Source of the DNA: Rutstroemia sp. NJR-2017a BVV2
Lineage: Eukaryota; Ascomycota; Leotiomycetes; Helotiales; Rutstroemiaceae
Length of the DNA: 64,000 bases
Assembly (NCBI GenBank): GCA_002946415.1
Contig: NJPS01000038.1
Span: 124,001 to 188,000 of the forward strand
Reading direction: 5' to 3'
Shown: positions 1 to 10,339 of the stretch, one piece after another
Layout of the letters: the number at the start of each line of letters is the position of its first letter
Position numbering within the stretch: the first letter of the stretch is position 1
Notes under the pieces: model-generated
Databases searched by the model: none
The model's input: only the letters and a program-made list of their open reading frames with translations
What the model was told of the DNA's origin: nothing
Program-made: the position numbers and the translations under genes

Positions 1-2
1 TG

Positions 3-68
3 GAAAGGTTGAGAATGCTGAAGAAGAAGTGGGATCCGAACGGAGTTTTCACGAAGCAGCTTTTGTAG
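3..68 (+). CDS. Possible C-terminal end of an upstream gene
   Basis: The frame starting at base 3 is open from the window edge to TAG at 66-68 and reads ERLRMLKKKWDPNGVFTKQLL. This resembles the end of FAD-linked oxidoreductases of the berberine-bridge type, where an 'RL..LK.K.DP...F' motif closes the protein. Only about 21 codons are visible, so the family is a guess. A second frame (base 2 to 262) is also open but has no recognisable motif. The true gene lies mostly outside the window. Confidence 0.35.
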   Translation, partial: ERLRMLKKKWDPNGVFTKQLL

Positions 69-576
69 TGTCGGGGCATAAGTTAGTGAAGGAGAGGTGG
101 AGATACTCAACCCATAGGGGATTGAACAGTGCTGTAAGGATTATGATTGACGCCATTGATAGAAGATACTTCCATTTATCTTGGCACCTTGTGAATACAT
201 TTGACAAACAATGGAGTATTGTGAATATAACACGACTGTATAGCAAAAAATTTAGCAAATAATGGCATCAAAAAAGACGAAATGGCATTTGGTTGAAACA
301 CCAAAAAGAGCCCCAGCAACCCCCTCACTCTACATGCCAAACATTCTCTTCACGCCGAGCTGCATGCCAGTGGGTATCTTGTCCTCCAAATTACGGTTCG
401 ATCAGATACTAATGCCGTCAAGGCCACTCAAAGTACCCGAATGTCTACTTCGATGTCGACAGGTCTTGAGGTCGTGCTTATGAACTAAGCCGTATTAGGC
501 ACTCACGTGATGACAAATCTGGTGAGCAAATTTTTGGAACTGCTTCTCCGCGGCTGAACGTGGACTTGAAAGCAGT
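69..576. other. Intergenic stretch before the SET gene
   Basis: No coding signal supported. The short frames here have random-looking composition. It holds the likely 3' UTR of the upstream gene and the promoter of the SET-domain gene. Confidence 0.6.
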
Positions 577-2617
577 ATGACGAATAGAATTGAGGATCTA
601 ATCAAGTGGGCGGAGGCTTCAGGGACCCATCTTCATGAAGATGTTGAAATTTACCATGATCCTGTCACTGGGCTGTCTTTCCGAGCAAAGAAGTCAATAC
701 CTCCCAACACGACTGTTGTGACTAGTCATCACACAAGTTCTCTATCTTATTTGAACGCTGTCGGCACATATTCCAATTTCAGAACTACAAAACCATTTCC
801 GGCCGAGTTTCTACAGACCCTGAAGAAAGATGACCCAAACGTCATCGGATATTTCTTCCTCATGCAGCAATACCTGCTACGCGAGCAATCTCTATGGTGG
901 CCTTATATCAGGATGCTTCCGCAGCCAGACGACCCCAAAAGCTCAGTAACACCAGTCTTGTGGCCAGAAGAGGACCAAATTTTCCTCACTGGCACAAATG
1001 CAGAGCCCCCACTCAAGAAGCGTGTTCAGATATGGGAGGAGCAATGGAGGAAAGGAATCTCACTTCTTCAGGATTACCCGAGTCATGGAGACTACACATA
1101 CCTTCTTTTCCAGTGGGCTGCTACCGTATTTGATAGTCGGAGTTTTCGACCATCGTTGACGATTGATCCTGGAGGACTTGTGCTGAAGTCTTCAGTGGAC
1201 CCCGCATGTCAGGAACTCGATCAGGATCATATTCGCAACGACAAGTTCTCCATATTATATCCACTTCTTGATATTGGTAATCACAATGGACTAAACCAAG
1301 TAGAATGGAAAGTTAATGGATCTGGCAGCCCGTTTGAGTTGGTTCATACTGTTGGCGTTCCGGAAGGGGAACAAATATATAACTTCTACGGGAATAAGTC
1401 AAACAGTGAATTGCTATCTGGCTATGGCTTCATTCTGCCGTCTAGCGAAGTAGTCAACAGGGATGTGGTTCATCTGAAGCTTAAGCCAGATGCAGATAGA
1501 TTTGAGTTGCGTAAAACACAAAGTTGTTATGTTCCTCCCTGGAAACCAACCCAGCCAGACGAGGAGTTCATGTTCGGTATTGAGGCCATGGCATCATCCG
1601 AACAGGGTGATACTGGAACGCCAGCTCTTGCATGTTTTCCCGAAGGCCTCATAGATCTTTTATGTTGCATAATGGCAAACGAGCGGGAACGATCATACCT
1701 GCTCCATCATCCAGAAATTTGCCCTCAGAAGCTCTCGAAACCATTTCAAAGCCCATTTTCCAGAGCAATCCTCGAAGGAATTCGGAATATTAATATGAAA
1801 CTAGCATATGATATTCAGAGGATTGAAGACAACGATCACATGTAAGTCATACTTTCTATCTTTGGTGTCACTAAACTAACACTCAAAGTGTACCCCAAAA
1901 CGATAACCAATCCTTAGCACTCGCATACCGCCTTGGTCAGCTTTCAACTTTAAAATCTGCCTCTTCATATCTCACCAACCTAACTAATCAAGCTCTTTCC
2001 CCAACCGCTCCACCATCACTTATTCACCTACTATCCATCGAGCGAGCCTACAATCTTCTAGCCGAACACCACCCCGCCATATCCCATACAGTCCAGCGCC
2101 TGATCTCGGAAGACCAGGAAGAGCCACTTCCTCTCGACTGGTCCGTATTCATCGAGGACTGGAATAAAACCTACTGGATCCTCTGGATCTACGTTGTATA
2201 CCTTCTCTACGAAAACGATAATACATCATTTTTCCCGCAATATCCAAAACTCGGAACCTGGATGAGAAGTATAAAAGCGTAAGTTCAGCTCCGCGCCCCT
2301 ATCGTCCCCCGAAACATACTAACTCGGCGCCTCGACCTTTCCCCAGATTCTACGAACCCGCCATCTCCGCTTCAACAAGTACCGACGTCTTCCACGGCGC
2401 GAAGGACGAACTCACCACTCTTGCTACAGTCACTACGCAGCTGCATGAATTGCATCCGGGCATGTTTCCGTCTTTGCAGGAGAATACCAATTTGGTGCAG
2501 AATATGGCGAGTCTGATCGTTCGGGAGGAGATGTTCGTCGCGGAGTACGAAATGTTGAGCGGTGCGGCGAAGGGAGAGAAGAGGGAGCAGATGCTTTTGT
2601 GTATTTGGGAGGAGTAA
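577..2617 (+). CDS. SET-domain protein lysine methyltransferase (Rubisco-LSMT/SETD3-like)
   Basis: Three exons: 577-1841, 1889-2278 and 2347-2617 (641 aa). Both introns start GTAAGT and end AG, and an ACTAAC or ACTAAC-like branch motif is visible in each. The N-terminal part reads as a split SET domain: 'GLSFRAKKSIPPNT' near residue 30, the N-H motif in LDIGNHN around residues 230-236, and the Tyr-rich 'IYNFYGNKSNSELLSGYGF' near 270-288, which is the AdoMet/lysine-channel signature of the LSMT-type SET class. The helical C-terminal half would be the Rubisco-LSMT substrate-binding region. Fungal relatives (RKM-type) monomethylate ribosomal or translation proteins in cytosol or nucleus; the substrate here is unknown. 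The last exons move from C-ending to G-ending codons. Confidence 0.85.
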
Positions 2618-3297
2618 GGCTAGAGGGTTTGCAAAAAGAAGATAGATTTTAAGAAGGGTTACAATCCTATGGATCGTGTTCTAGTAGAGCTGTTTTGCCG
2701 CAATCCCCAGTTTCTTCCCATGGTATTTCATACATTTTTTCTTTCATTATCTACATTATCTTGCATTCTTCCTTGGCAATGGTTTTCTTGTTGTAGAGGG
2801 CATAGTTGTGCGTAACTTCTACTATTTAACGACGAATCAGTCTGGAACATTAGTGTCGAAGTCAGTGCTACAGCACCCAGGTTAAGATAGTATCTACTAC
2901 GCGTCTTTCCAGATATTGTCTCACGCATCCACCTACTCAGCATCTCATACATAATTTCCATATCGCTGTCCAATTAGAAATTGGAAGTTGGAACAATTGT
3001 TGAATTGGGAGTTGATTCATTTACATTGGTAAACATGGACATACTCAGGTTAGGTTAGGATAAATAATTGAAGCACTTATTGTAAAGTCAGGATGAATGA
3101 AGACGACGCTTCTTGAAAGCAAAGAGTTTGTAAAAGCAACGAGTTTTTGATATTTTTTTGGAGTAACAGTCTTTCAAAAGCAACGATTTCTCTTAAAGGA
3201 GCGGGTTTGTAAAAGCAACGCCATAGTTAATAGTATTCTCACCGTTCCTGCAACGGTGACCAAATACCAATTGCAAGATTCCAGCGAAAACCTGGAT
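2618..3297. other. Intergenic, with short AAAAGCAACG repeats
   Basis: Convergent 3' ends of the SET gene and the first Cys-rich gene lie here. The 16-mer GTTTGTAAAAGCAACG occurs at 3126-3141 and again at 3205-3220, with a diverged copy (TTTCAAAAGCAACGA) around 3172-3186. No gene is seen. Confidence 0.6.
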
Positions 3298-4140
3298 CTA
3301 CACAACATTCAACCCATGTCGTTCAGGTATCCAATTCAAGACAGATAAAGTCAAGAAGTTCGGGGGGGTGATGTTGTCATTGATTGAAAAGATTCTTAAT
3401 ACGCCGTGGTTTCTGTAAGTAGCTTGCATCTCGTACCAGGCTCGGCAATGATAACAACCTGCGTCGTCTGGTAGCTGACCCGGCTTATGGCAACGTATAC
3501 AAACGTTATTCTGACCCCGGTAGAAAACATTGATCTCATTCGGAGCACCGGGAGCACCATAGTTCCAGATGACTTCTCCTTTCTCTTCATTGATGACAGT
3601 AGCGGCAAGGAAAGCCTTATGAAGCTTGGTGATACTACTTAATTTCTTCGCACGAATATTACTTGACAAAGCTGGAGCACGCAAGCAGACATATTCTTGC
3701 AAAAACCATTGTTGCAGAACCGTTGCCGCCACCTTGAGGTTCTCATAGTCCTCCACTCTAAGGCCGAGATTCACAAGGGATCTGATTGGGAAGCGGCGGC
3801 GAACAGCTGGTTGTGCAGCTTGTGGTCTGGAAGCAACTCTGGGCCTGTGATTTATGTCCAGCTCACGGAAATATACCAGATTTTCGATGAAATCGTTCTC
3901 ATGTAAGCTGTCTGGGCGATCTAGGAGTTCTTCCCATCGCGAGGAAAGGGTTGCGTCCGGAGCAATACACGATGCGGGAACAATCGATTGATATGTCCCT
4001 GGAGCCATACAAATTTCGCAAAACATTCCTTCAATGACGTGGTCTCTGGGAAGTATTCTGCAATCGGCATAGTCGCAAAATATATCGAGCTGGATGGTAT
4101 GACCGCATTGTCGATAATAGAAACTCGATATGAGACACAT
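3298..4140 (-). CDS. Cys-rich protein, member 1 of a local paralogous pair
   Basis: Single exon of 280 aa. The ATG at 4140 is preferred because the product then begins MCLISSF, matching MCFESSF of the neighbour at 5611. The first 44 residues of the two proteins align without a gap and share C2, C12, H14, C22, C27, C41 and C44, plus S5, S6, F7, Y9, T15, I16 and L18. The spacing suggests metal binding. This copy has a second possible zinc ribbon near the C-terminus (C-I-R-C ... C-Y-H-C) that the neighbour lacks. No signal peptide or membrane segment is seen. I do not recognise a named family. The two genes are co-oriented and separated by a repeat-rich spacer. Confidence 0.7.
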   Translation of the reverse strand: MCLISSFYYRQCGHTIQLDIFCDYADCRILPRDHVIEGMFCEICMAPGTYQSIVPASCIAPDATLSSRWEELLDRPDSLHENDFIENLVYFRELDINHRPRVASRPQAAQPAVRRRFPIRSLVNLGLRVEDYENLKVAATVLQQWFLQEYVCLRAPALSSNIRAKKLSSITKLHKAFLAATVINEEKGEVIWNYGAPGAPNEINVFYRGQNNVCIRCHKPGQLPDDAGCYHCRAWYEMQATYRNHGVLRIFSINDNITPPNFLTLSVLNWIPERHGLNVV

Positions 4141-4457
4141 CCTCAAGGCTGTGCTAGATGTTGTGTAATGACTTTGACAGGTTCAGCACGAGGCTGATGG
4201 CCGTTGCGTACTTTCAAGGAGTGATGGTAGGAAGTAGAGTGAACGCGAGCTGTTTAAGTGATTGCTGGATGAACGAGAGAAAGTGTCTGGCGGACGGATT
4301 GCTACAAGACTGGTACAGCAATGGGAAGTAAGTGTTTTCCGTTTCTGTGGTTTGGATTTCCGGATGCTGGTTTAAAAGTGGTCGGGAAGACCTAATTTAT
4401 AGATTTTCGAGCAGACAGGGAACGATATATTTGAGCACTCGCATATGGATTGAATAC

Positions 4458-4810
4458 TGAATCATTACTTGAATAAGAGCAACTTGCTATTCGAATACTT
4501 TGCTAACATGGACAGACAGCACTGGAAAGCTCAAGGCAGGTTGTGAATCATCACTTGAATAACAGCAACTAGCTCAGGTGTCAGGATAGGCCGTGAATCA
4601 TCACTAAAAGAAACTCAACTTGATATTACCACAGATATTCGCAGCTCTGGGAGTATCAGCTTGGCTGCGTGGATGTCAGCGTAGATGGAAACTCCGAGCC
4701 CCTGAATCATCACTTCCATAACATCGACTTGCAATCACAAGATTTTCTCACGGCGAATGACTTTGGATGCGCGGTGTGAAAGGCTGTGAATGACCACTAA
4801 GTCACTTAGA
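4458..4810. repeat. Degenerate direct repeats between the Cys-rich genes
   Basis: Copies of a roughly 30-base unit, approximately TGAATCATCACTTGAATAAC followed by AGCAACTTGC, begin at 4458, 4544, 4594 and 4703, with a weaker fifth at 4787. Spacing is irregular (about 86, 50, 109 and 84 bases). They lie upstream of the start codon of the minus-strand gene 3298-4140. Confidence 0.6.
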
Positions 4811-5017
4811 AAGCTTTAGGTTTGGAATTAATGAAATTTTTTTAGGACTTGTAGCTGAAGGGGCTCCGTGAGTATGATTAGTTAGTTGAAAAAGAAGTAT
4901 TTATTCATGGGGAGAGATGAAGAGAGATGTAAACAGAGATATAACGAGAGGATACGGACGTATTCGAGAAGCCATTGAAGTATATCGTGATCGAGAGCTT
5001 CATCTTCCTTACCATCA

Positions 5018-5611
5018 TCAAAAGAATTGACATTCATCTATGTCACCCGGAACATCTTCCCGGATCTGGTCAACAAGTATATCATCGACTTCGCTGTAGC
5101 AAATTTGGCCAGCGATAGCCGCTCTATGGATCATGATTGTGGACCAATAATCCTTCAAGTTCATCTCACGTTGGTGAAGCCAGCGGTATAGATACCCTTG
5201 TTGCGAAATTGCTGCCTTGTGCTCGATATCACTCTTCACATTTGGAAGATCGAGGAGAAGTTTAATGTCGTCCGGCTTATAAGCGGACATTTTCTTCGCC
5301 AGATCACTTTGGGCATTCAATACACCTTTGTTGCATTTGTCGCGGAAAGACACTAAGTGCGAGAGCTGCGAACTGATCGGGTTTGGATCATCCCAGAACG
5401 TCTTGCATTCCACAAGGAGCGCAGGGCTTAAAGGAAGACATTTTCGGGGGTTGATGCTCGACTTACCTATTTCCGCAAAGCAATTCTCGCAGAAACCGAT
5501 GGGCAGGTGCAAATCCTTTCTTTGGTAGATGCATGTGCCCTTTTCGCAATGGCGGCTAAGAAAAATAGTATGGCGGCATGTATGATATGTGAAACTGGAC
5601 TCGAAACACAT
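5018..5611 (-). CDS. Cys-rich protein, member 2 of a local paralogous pair
   Basis: Single exon of 197 aa starting at ATG 5609-5611. An in-frame TTG 30 codons upstream is not a credible start. The N-terminus carries the same metal-ligand-like pattern as the gene at 3298-4140 (C2, C12, H14, C22, C27, C41, C44, ungapped), so the pair probably arose by duplication followed by strong divergence. After residue 50 the two proteins share little that I can see. The C-terminal zinc-ribbon-like C-x2-C pairs of the partner are absent. No signal peptide is seen and the function is unknown. Confidence 0.65.
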   Translation of the reverse strand: MCFESSFTYHTCRHTIFLSRHCEKGTCIYQRKDLHLPIGFCENCFAEIGKSSINPRKCLPLSPALLVECKTFWDDPNPISSQLSHLVSFRDKCNKGVLNAQSDLAKKMSAYKPDDIKLLLDLPNVKSDIEHKAAISQQGYLYRWLHQREMNLKDYWSTIMIHRAAIAGQICYSEVDDILVDQIREDVPGDIDECQFF

Positions 5612-6384
5612 TTTTGGAGAGATAACGTGAAGCGGGTGTTTGCTGGCTGGATGGAGGTTCGTTGCTTGCAGATACGGAATAGAGAGAAGCTCTCGGAGCA
5701 ATGGCCTGTCCTAATGACTATCAAGAAAGTACTTTAAGTGGTTGGAAGGCTTCGTGCTTCGTATGCTGTGTTGGATGATGCTGGGATAGAAGTAGTGGAG
5801 AGATTTCAATTTATGTACGCGGAAAACAGAACACGCAAAAAGCAGAACAACTGTGAACACTAGATTGGAAACAATTGACCGAACAACTGGTACAATGGGT
5901 GGTTGAACAGTATCAAAAATGCAGAGGTTATGTGTGTGCACTGATACAACAGAGTTTCCTGTGAGCAATCATTACATAGGAAAGAAGTAGATTCAATTGA
6001 AGAAGCCAGGACTAGGGCGGATGAAAAAAGATCGTAGCACGAAATATTATTAGGAACTCGACTTGCACAAACGTATTGCAAGAGATAAGAGTGAAGTAAA
6101 ATGAAGTGTAGCTAATCGCAATGTTGATGGCTCAGTACTTTTGATATATGCAAGGAGTAGGTTGTAAGGTCTCTAAGTAAGGTGTCTCGATGCTATCTCA
6201 GCAACAAGGAAGAAACCATGGACTATGAGCATAAGTATTACACTCTCAATCTGGAAGATTTTGAAGACCATAGTATTAATTTCCAATGAATGAATTGCTT
6301 CGTGTATATCATGCGTAACACTGCCTTGCAACGTCGTCTTCTAGGCGCATCTGCGTCACCTCTACGACAGCGCTTTTCTGAATA
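5612..6384. other. Intergenic, AT-rich
   Basis: Promoter side of the second Cys-rich gene and 3' side of the 6385-7027 gene. No gene, repeat or RNA was recognised. Confidence 0.5.
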
Positions 6385-7027
6385 TCAACCCAACATTCCA
6401 GCCATCTTATGTTCGTCAGGAATAGCTTTATCCAAATCCGCAACAGCTTGCTTGACGCTCTCTCCATAATCCATGGGAGGACCAGAACTGCCAGTCATAA
6501 TGGCCATACGGCCGCTAGTATCATTCACAATCATTTGTACCATCATTGTACGCCCGCATGCCTCCTGAAATACTTTGACCGCGGCAGCTTCACCAGAGCC
6601 TAGGGGTAGCTTGATGTCAGTCAAGCCCAGGAGAAGTGAAATAAATATTTCAATATGTATATCCAAATCGATAGATGGGACAGAAAGCCCCGTGCTGATA
6701 CTATTGAGGCTCAAAAAGGGGAGTAGTCATTCAGGAGCAAAGGAGGTTGAGATACCTGGGGCTGGGCGAAACTGGTTAGGGTGTTGAACAGGCCTTCCGT
6801 TTGCAATATTGTCATATTCGGAAATCATGTACTTTGAACGATTTGCAAAGTCCCAGACAAAATAAAGACTCGGGTTAGGGTTCGGCGGGCCTCTCCATTG
6901 TGGATGTGTCTCCAATGCTCTGCTTTGTGTTAGACATTGAAAGACCGTGGAGCCGGAGCTATGCTTACTCGATGAGCTGGTCAAAGCGTGCAGTGACTTC
7001 TTCGCGAAGTTGGGGAGAGATAGCCAT
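6385..7027 (-). CDS. Small protein of unknown function (145 aa)
   Basis: Three exons on the minus strand: 7027-6969, 6919-6756 and 6599-6385. The first intron is GTAAGC...CAG; the second starts GTATCT and ends CTAG, and both keep frame. The protein starts MAISPQLREEVTARFDQLIE, has an aromatic middle (YFVWDFANRSKYMISEYDNI) and ends with a Gly/Met-rich amphipathic tail (..MTGSSGPPMDYGESV.., DKAIPDEHKMAGMLG). No signal peptide or membrane helix is obvious. I recognise no domain. The exon architecture and codon use support a real gene; the second intron's donor is weak, so the middle junction is the least certain part. Confidence 0.6.
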
Positions 7028-7837
7028 GTTTGGTTTGGGGATGATGTAAAAAACAGCCTGAATATTTTGCTGGCGCTTATGTTGACTATGATTAGACAGT
7101 CACAGAATAAGGAATTTAGTGAAGGAAGTCAGGATTCAACAGATAGCCGGGACGGCATGACGTCGGCTATTTTAAGGCAGCGAGGGCGACAGCTTAAGGC
7201 ATGTTGTTGATCGAGCTCCCCAAGCTAAAGCAAGGGCTATTTTACGGAGTACGGTGCCAAGGGCCATTGCCAGCTGTCTAGCAGCCCAGCTTGGTGAAGG
7301 AGGTTAAGATAGGGGTTGAAGAGGGAAGTTCAATGCTCTGAGAGTGCCACTGTAGATCTGTAGCTTTTCGTGGAGCTCGTGTAAACAAAAGACCTCCCTA
7401 GGCCCTGGGTCGCACGACTCGGCACGAGCAATAGACCAAACGGTCAGCAAGTACCCGTTTCCTAATCCGGTACTTCATGCCTTTCTGATACTGTAGCGGG
7501 TAAGAAGGAGCTTGATAGGGGAACCAATAGATTTGGCAATGGTTCTGTTCTGCACGAAGTTTGCAGTCTGCCTGTCCATTCCTATTCCTCTTCCCATTCC
7601 ATTCCCCCACTTCCTTGCCTGCACCGTGCACGATGCCCTGAGTCTGGGTCCCAAAAAGGCTTAGTTCTCTCATTTAGCGCCCCTCACCGGCGTAAACGTA
7701 ACAATTGTCACCGCTGGCAGCTTTTTAAGTTTGAAACGATTTCTACTTCGTAGAGTACAACTTTACCTTATTTACTTCTGTATTCCCCCTCCCTTTTTCT
7801 TTTCAATTGTCAAGTTGAAAAGGAAAATCGAGACAAC
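7028..7837. other. Divergent intergenic region
   Basis: Shared upstream region of the 6385-7027 gene (minus) and the C9-methyltransferase gene (plus). A pyrimidine-rich stretch around 7780-7806, just before the methyltransferase ATG at 7838, resembles the CT-rich promoters common in ascomycetes. No gene is supported. Confidence 0.5.
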
Positions 7838-9655
7838 ATGTCTTCAAACCCTCAGAGTGTCAATGGCTCTGAGAGCGAATTCGAGTTCATCGAAACTCCC
7901 AAAGCTCCAACTCCAACTTTCGAGAAGTTTGAGCCATGTGGTGTGAGGACAACCGCTGTAAGTCAACACTCAACACTCAACACTCAACACTCAGCACCCA
8001 AAGCCTGCACCCAAAGCTTGCCCCCTGATTCCATCAAACATTTCCAGTCAAGGGAAACTGTTCAATTGAGTCTAACACATCGTTCTGCATAGTATCCTAC
8101 CATCAAGAACGCTCCTTTGCCTGCAGATGGCCCTGGTAACGACAGCTTCTCGAACACCCTCCTTTTCTCCCTCCTTGGTGCTATCCCACTATACATGTCA
8201 TGGAAGGTCGGAGGTGGATTCAAGACTACCATCTTCTTTGGTCTTCTTACCTCTATCCCAATTCTTGTCGGATTCTGGACAGTCTTTTCCAGCTTTTCAC
8301 CCCGCAGAAATGAAAAAGCCAAATTCCCAGGACGCCCAGTTGAGCACTACCTTACCTTCAAGAAGGATGAGGACAAGTTGAAGTACAGCGGAAAGAACAA
8401 GATCCCCATGGAAACCTTCCACAACATGTACTTCGATGGAGATGTTGATTTCAATGGTGATGCTCTTGAGGTTCTCGAGTATCGACACGACTGGGCAAGC
8501 TTCCGATTCACAATCAGTCTCTTCAAATATATTTTCTTCAACTTCGCACCAGAAGTTATTATGCACACTCGCTCTCAAGGTATGTGTTATGGCTCTGCTT
8601 AATGACAATGCAAGCTAACAATTGCATAGACGAAGAACAAGTTCGCGACCACTACGACCGCGGTGATGATTTCTACGGCTGGTTCCTTGGTCCACGTATG
8701 ATCTATACTTCCGGTGTCATTTCCGATATCACTCGAGAGGAGACTCTAGAGGAACTACAAGACAACAAACTTGGTATTGTTTGTGAGAAGATCGGTCTTA
8801 AGCCTGGTGAGAAGCTCTTGGATATTGGCTGCGGTTGGGGAACCTTGGCAAAATTTGCCAGCGTCAACTTCGGCGCCAAAGCTACTGGTATCACTCTCGG
8901 TCGTAACCAAACTGCCTGGGGTAACAATGGACTTCGCAAAGCTGGTATTCCTGAAGAGCAAAGCAAGATCCTATGTATGGATTACCGTGATATTCCTGTC
9001 CCACAAGGTGGTTATGACAAGATCACTTGCCTCGAGATGGCTGAGCATGTTGGTATCCGTCATTTAACCAGTTTCTTAAAGCAATGCCACGATATGCTTG
9101 AGGATGATGGAGTCATGTTCCTTCAAGTTGCTGGATTGAGAAAGACCTGGCAATACGAGGACCTCATCTGGGGTCTCTTCATGAACAAGTACATCTTCCC
9201 TGGTGCCGACGCTTCTACTCCTCTCAACGACTACATCAGATCCCTTGAAAGTGCTGGATTTGAGGTTAAGGGTGTCGATACTATTGGTGTTCACTACTCG
9301 GCAACATTGTGGAGATGGTACAGAAACTGGATGGGCAACAAGGAGAAAGTCATTGCTAAATACGGAAACAGATGGTTCAGAGTAAGTTTTGCCTTGGTCA
9401 ACAGTCGAAATCGTGTACTGACAACAACAGATTTGGGAATACTTCCTTGCTTCCTCTACCATCATCTCTCGTCAAGGATCCGCCACTTGTTATCAAATGA
9501 CCCTTGTTAAGAACCTCAATTCCACTCATCGTATTGAGGGTATCTCAACCCAATTCGGTTTGTCTGGTGCTCTTGCTGCTAGCAAGATTGATATCGAGGC
9601 ATTCCACTCCAGAAAGTCTATGGGCGATATCAAGGAGGATGATTCCAGCGCATAA
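7838..9655 (+). CDS. mts1: Sphingolipid C9-methyltransferase
   Basis: Four exons, 7838-7957, 8093-8579, 8630-9381 and 9431-9655 (527 aa), each junction canonical and in frame. Domain order is the fungal one: a short soluble N-terminus, two adjacent hydrophobic segments at about residues 55-100 (..LLFSLLGAIPLYMSW.., ..TIFFGLLTSIPILVGFW..), then a cyclopropane-fatty-acid-synthase-like AdoMet methyltransferase. The AdoMet motif LLDIGCGWGTLA lies near residues 263-274, preceded by RDHYDRGDDFYGWFLG. Known family members add the C9 methyl branch to the sphingoid base of glucosylceramide at the ER. Intron 1 contains a 7-base microsatellite. The next gene, PAN1, is in the same direction and unrelated in role. 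Confidence 0.92.
7963..7996. repeat. CAACACT microsatellite in an intron
   Basis: About four tandem copies of a 7-base unit (CAACACT) sit just inside intron 1 of the C9-methyltransferase gene. Confidence 0.8.
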
Positions 9656-10339
9656 ATGCATGGTAACTAGATGACATGATTTGGAGGATGAAAGCGATGA
9701 AGGACGACGACGTGGATATGTAGTCTTCGATCTATTGCACTGTCAGGATTATGTAAAGAACTAGGTATGTGACTGTATTGGTCACAATACGTCTGAAATA
9801 GTGGTGATGAGTTATACCTGATGAAGAAAAGGTTGAAGGATATGATATGACCTGGGGCTAGTGATGCAGGTGCTTGTACTTGTTGTGCCCTGAATAGCTA
9901 CATTTTAATAGACAAAAGTTCCAATGACTCGATATTTGTGAAATCATTATGCTCAAACTTGAATGGATGAATCACATCTGAAACTGCTGTTAGCGACTAT
10001 GCATATAATATCTAATGAGAGTAATTGAACCCATCAATCGAACTGGTTGCCTTTTAAGCTGAAAGTATAATCTCCATTTCCGAGGTTATCACCGTGGACT
10101 TGGTCGCAACAAAAAAAAGGGTGAAACTTGGACAGCACTCGGATCAGATCCCAGAATATTAAAGCTGTCGCTAAGCCCGGCCCCGACTGTAACATCTTAT
10201 TCTTTAGCTTCGTCATTCCTGCATTTACATGCCCGTGGAATCTTTCACGGATCTGGACCTTCGAATCATCTAATCCGTTAAATAATTGCACAAATAGGAC
10301 TCGTTTTATCGCACATTTCTTTTCTTGTTCATACTCATA
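9656..10339. other. Intergenic, before PAN1
   Basis: 3' UTR of the methyltransferase and promoter of PAN1, which are co-directional. No gene or structured RNA was recognised. Confidence 0.5.

Noticed and set aside
526..560. Sm-site-like AAATTTTTGG before the SET gene
   Set aside because: No snRNA-like 5' sequence or flanking stem-loops; it is most likely promoter AT-richness.
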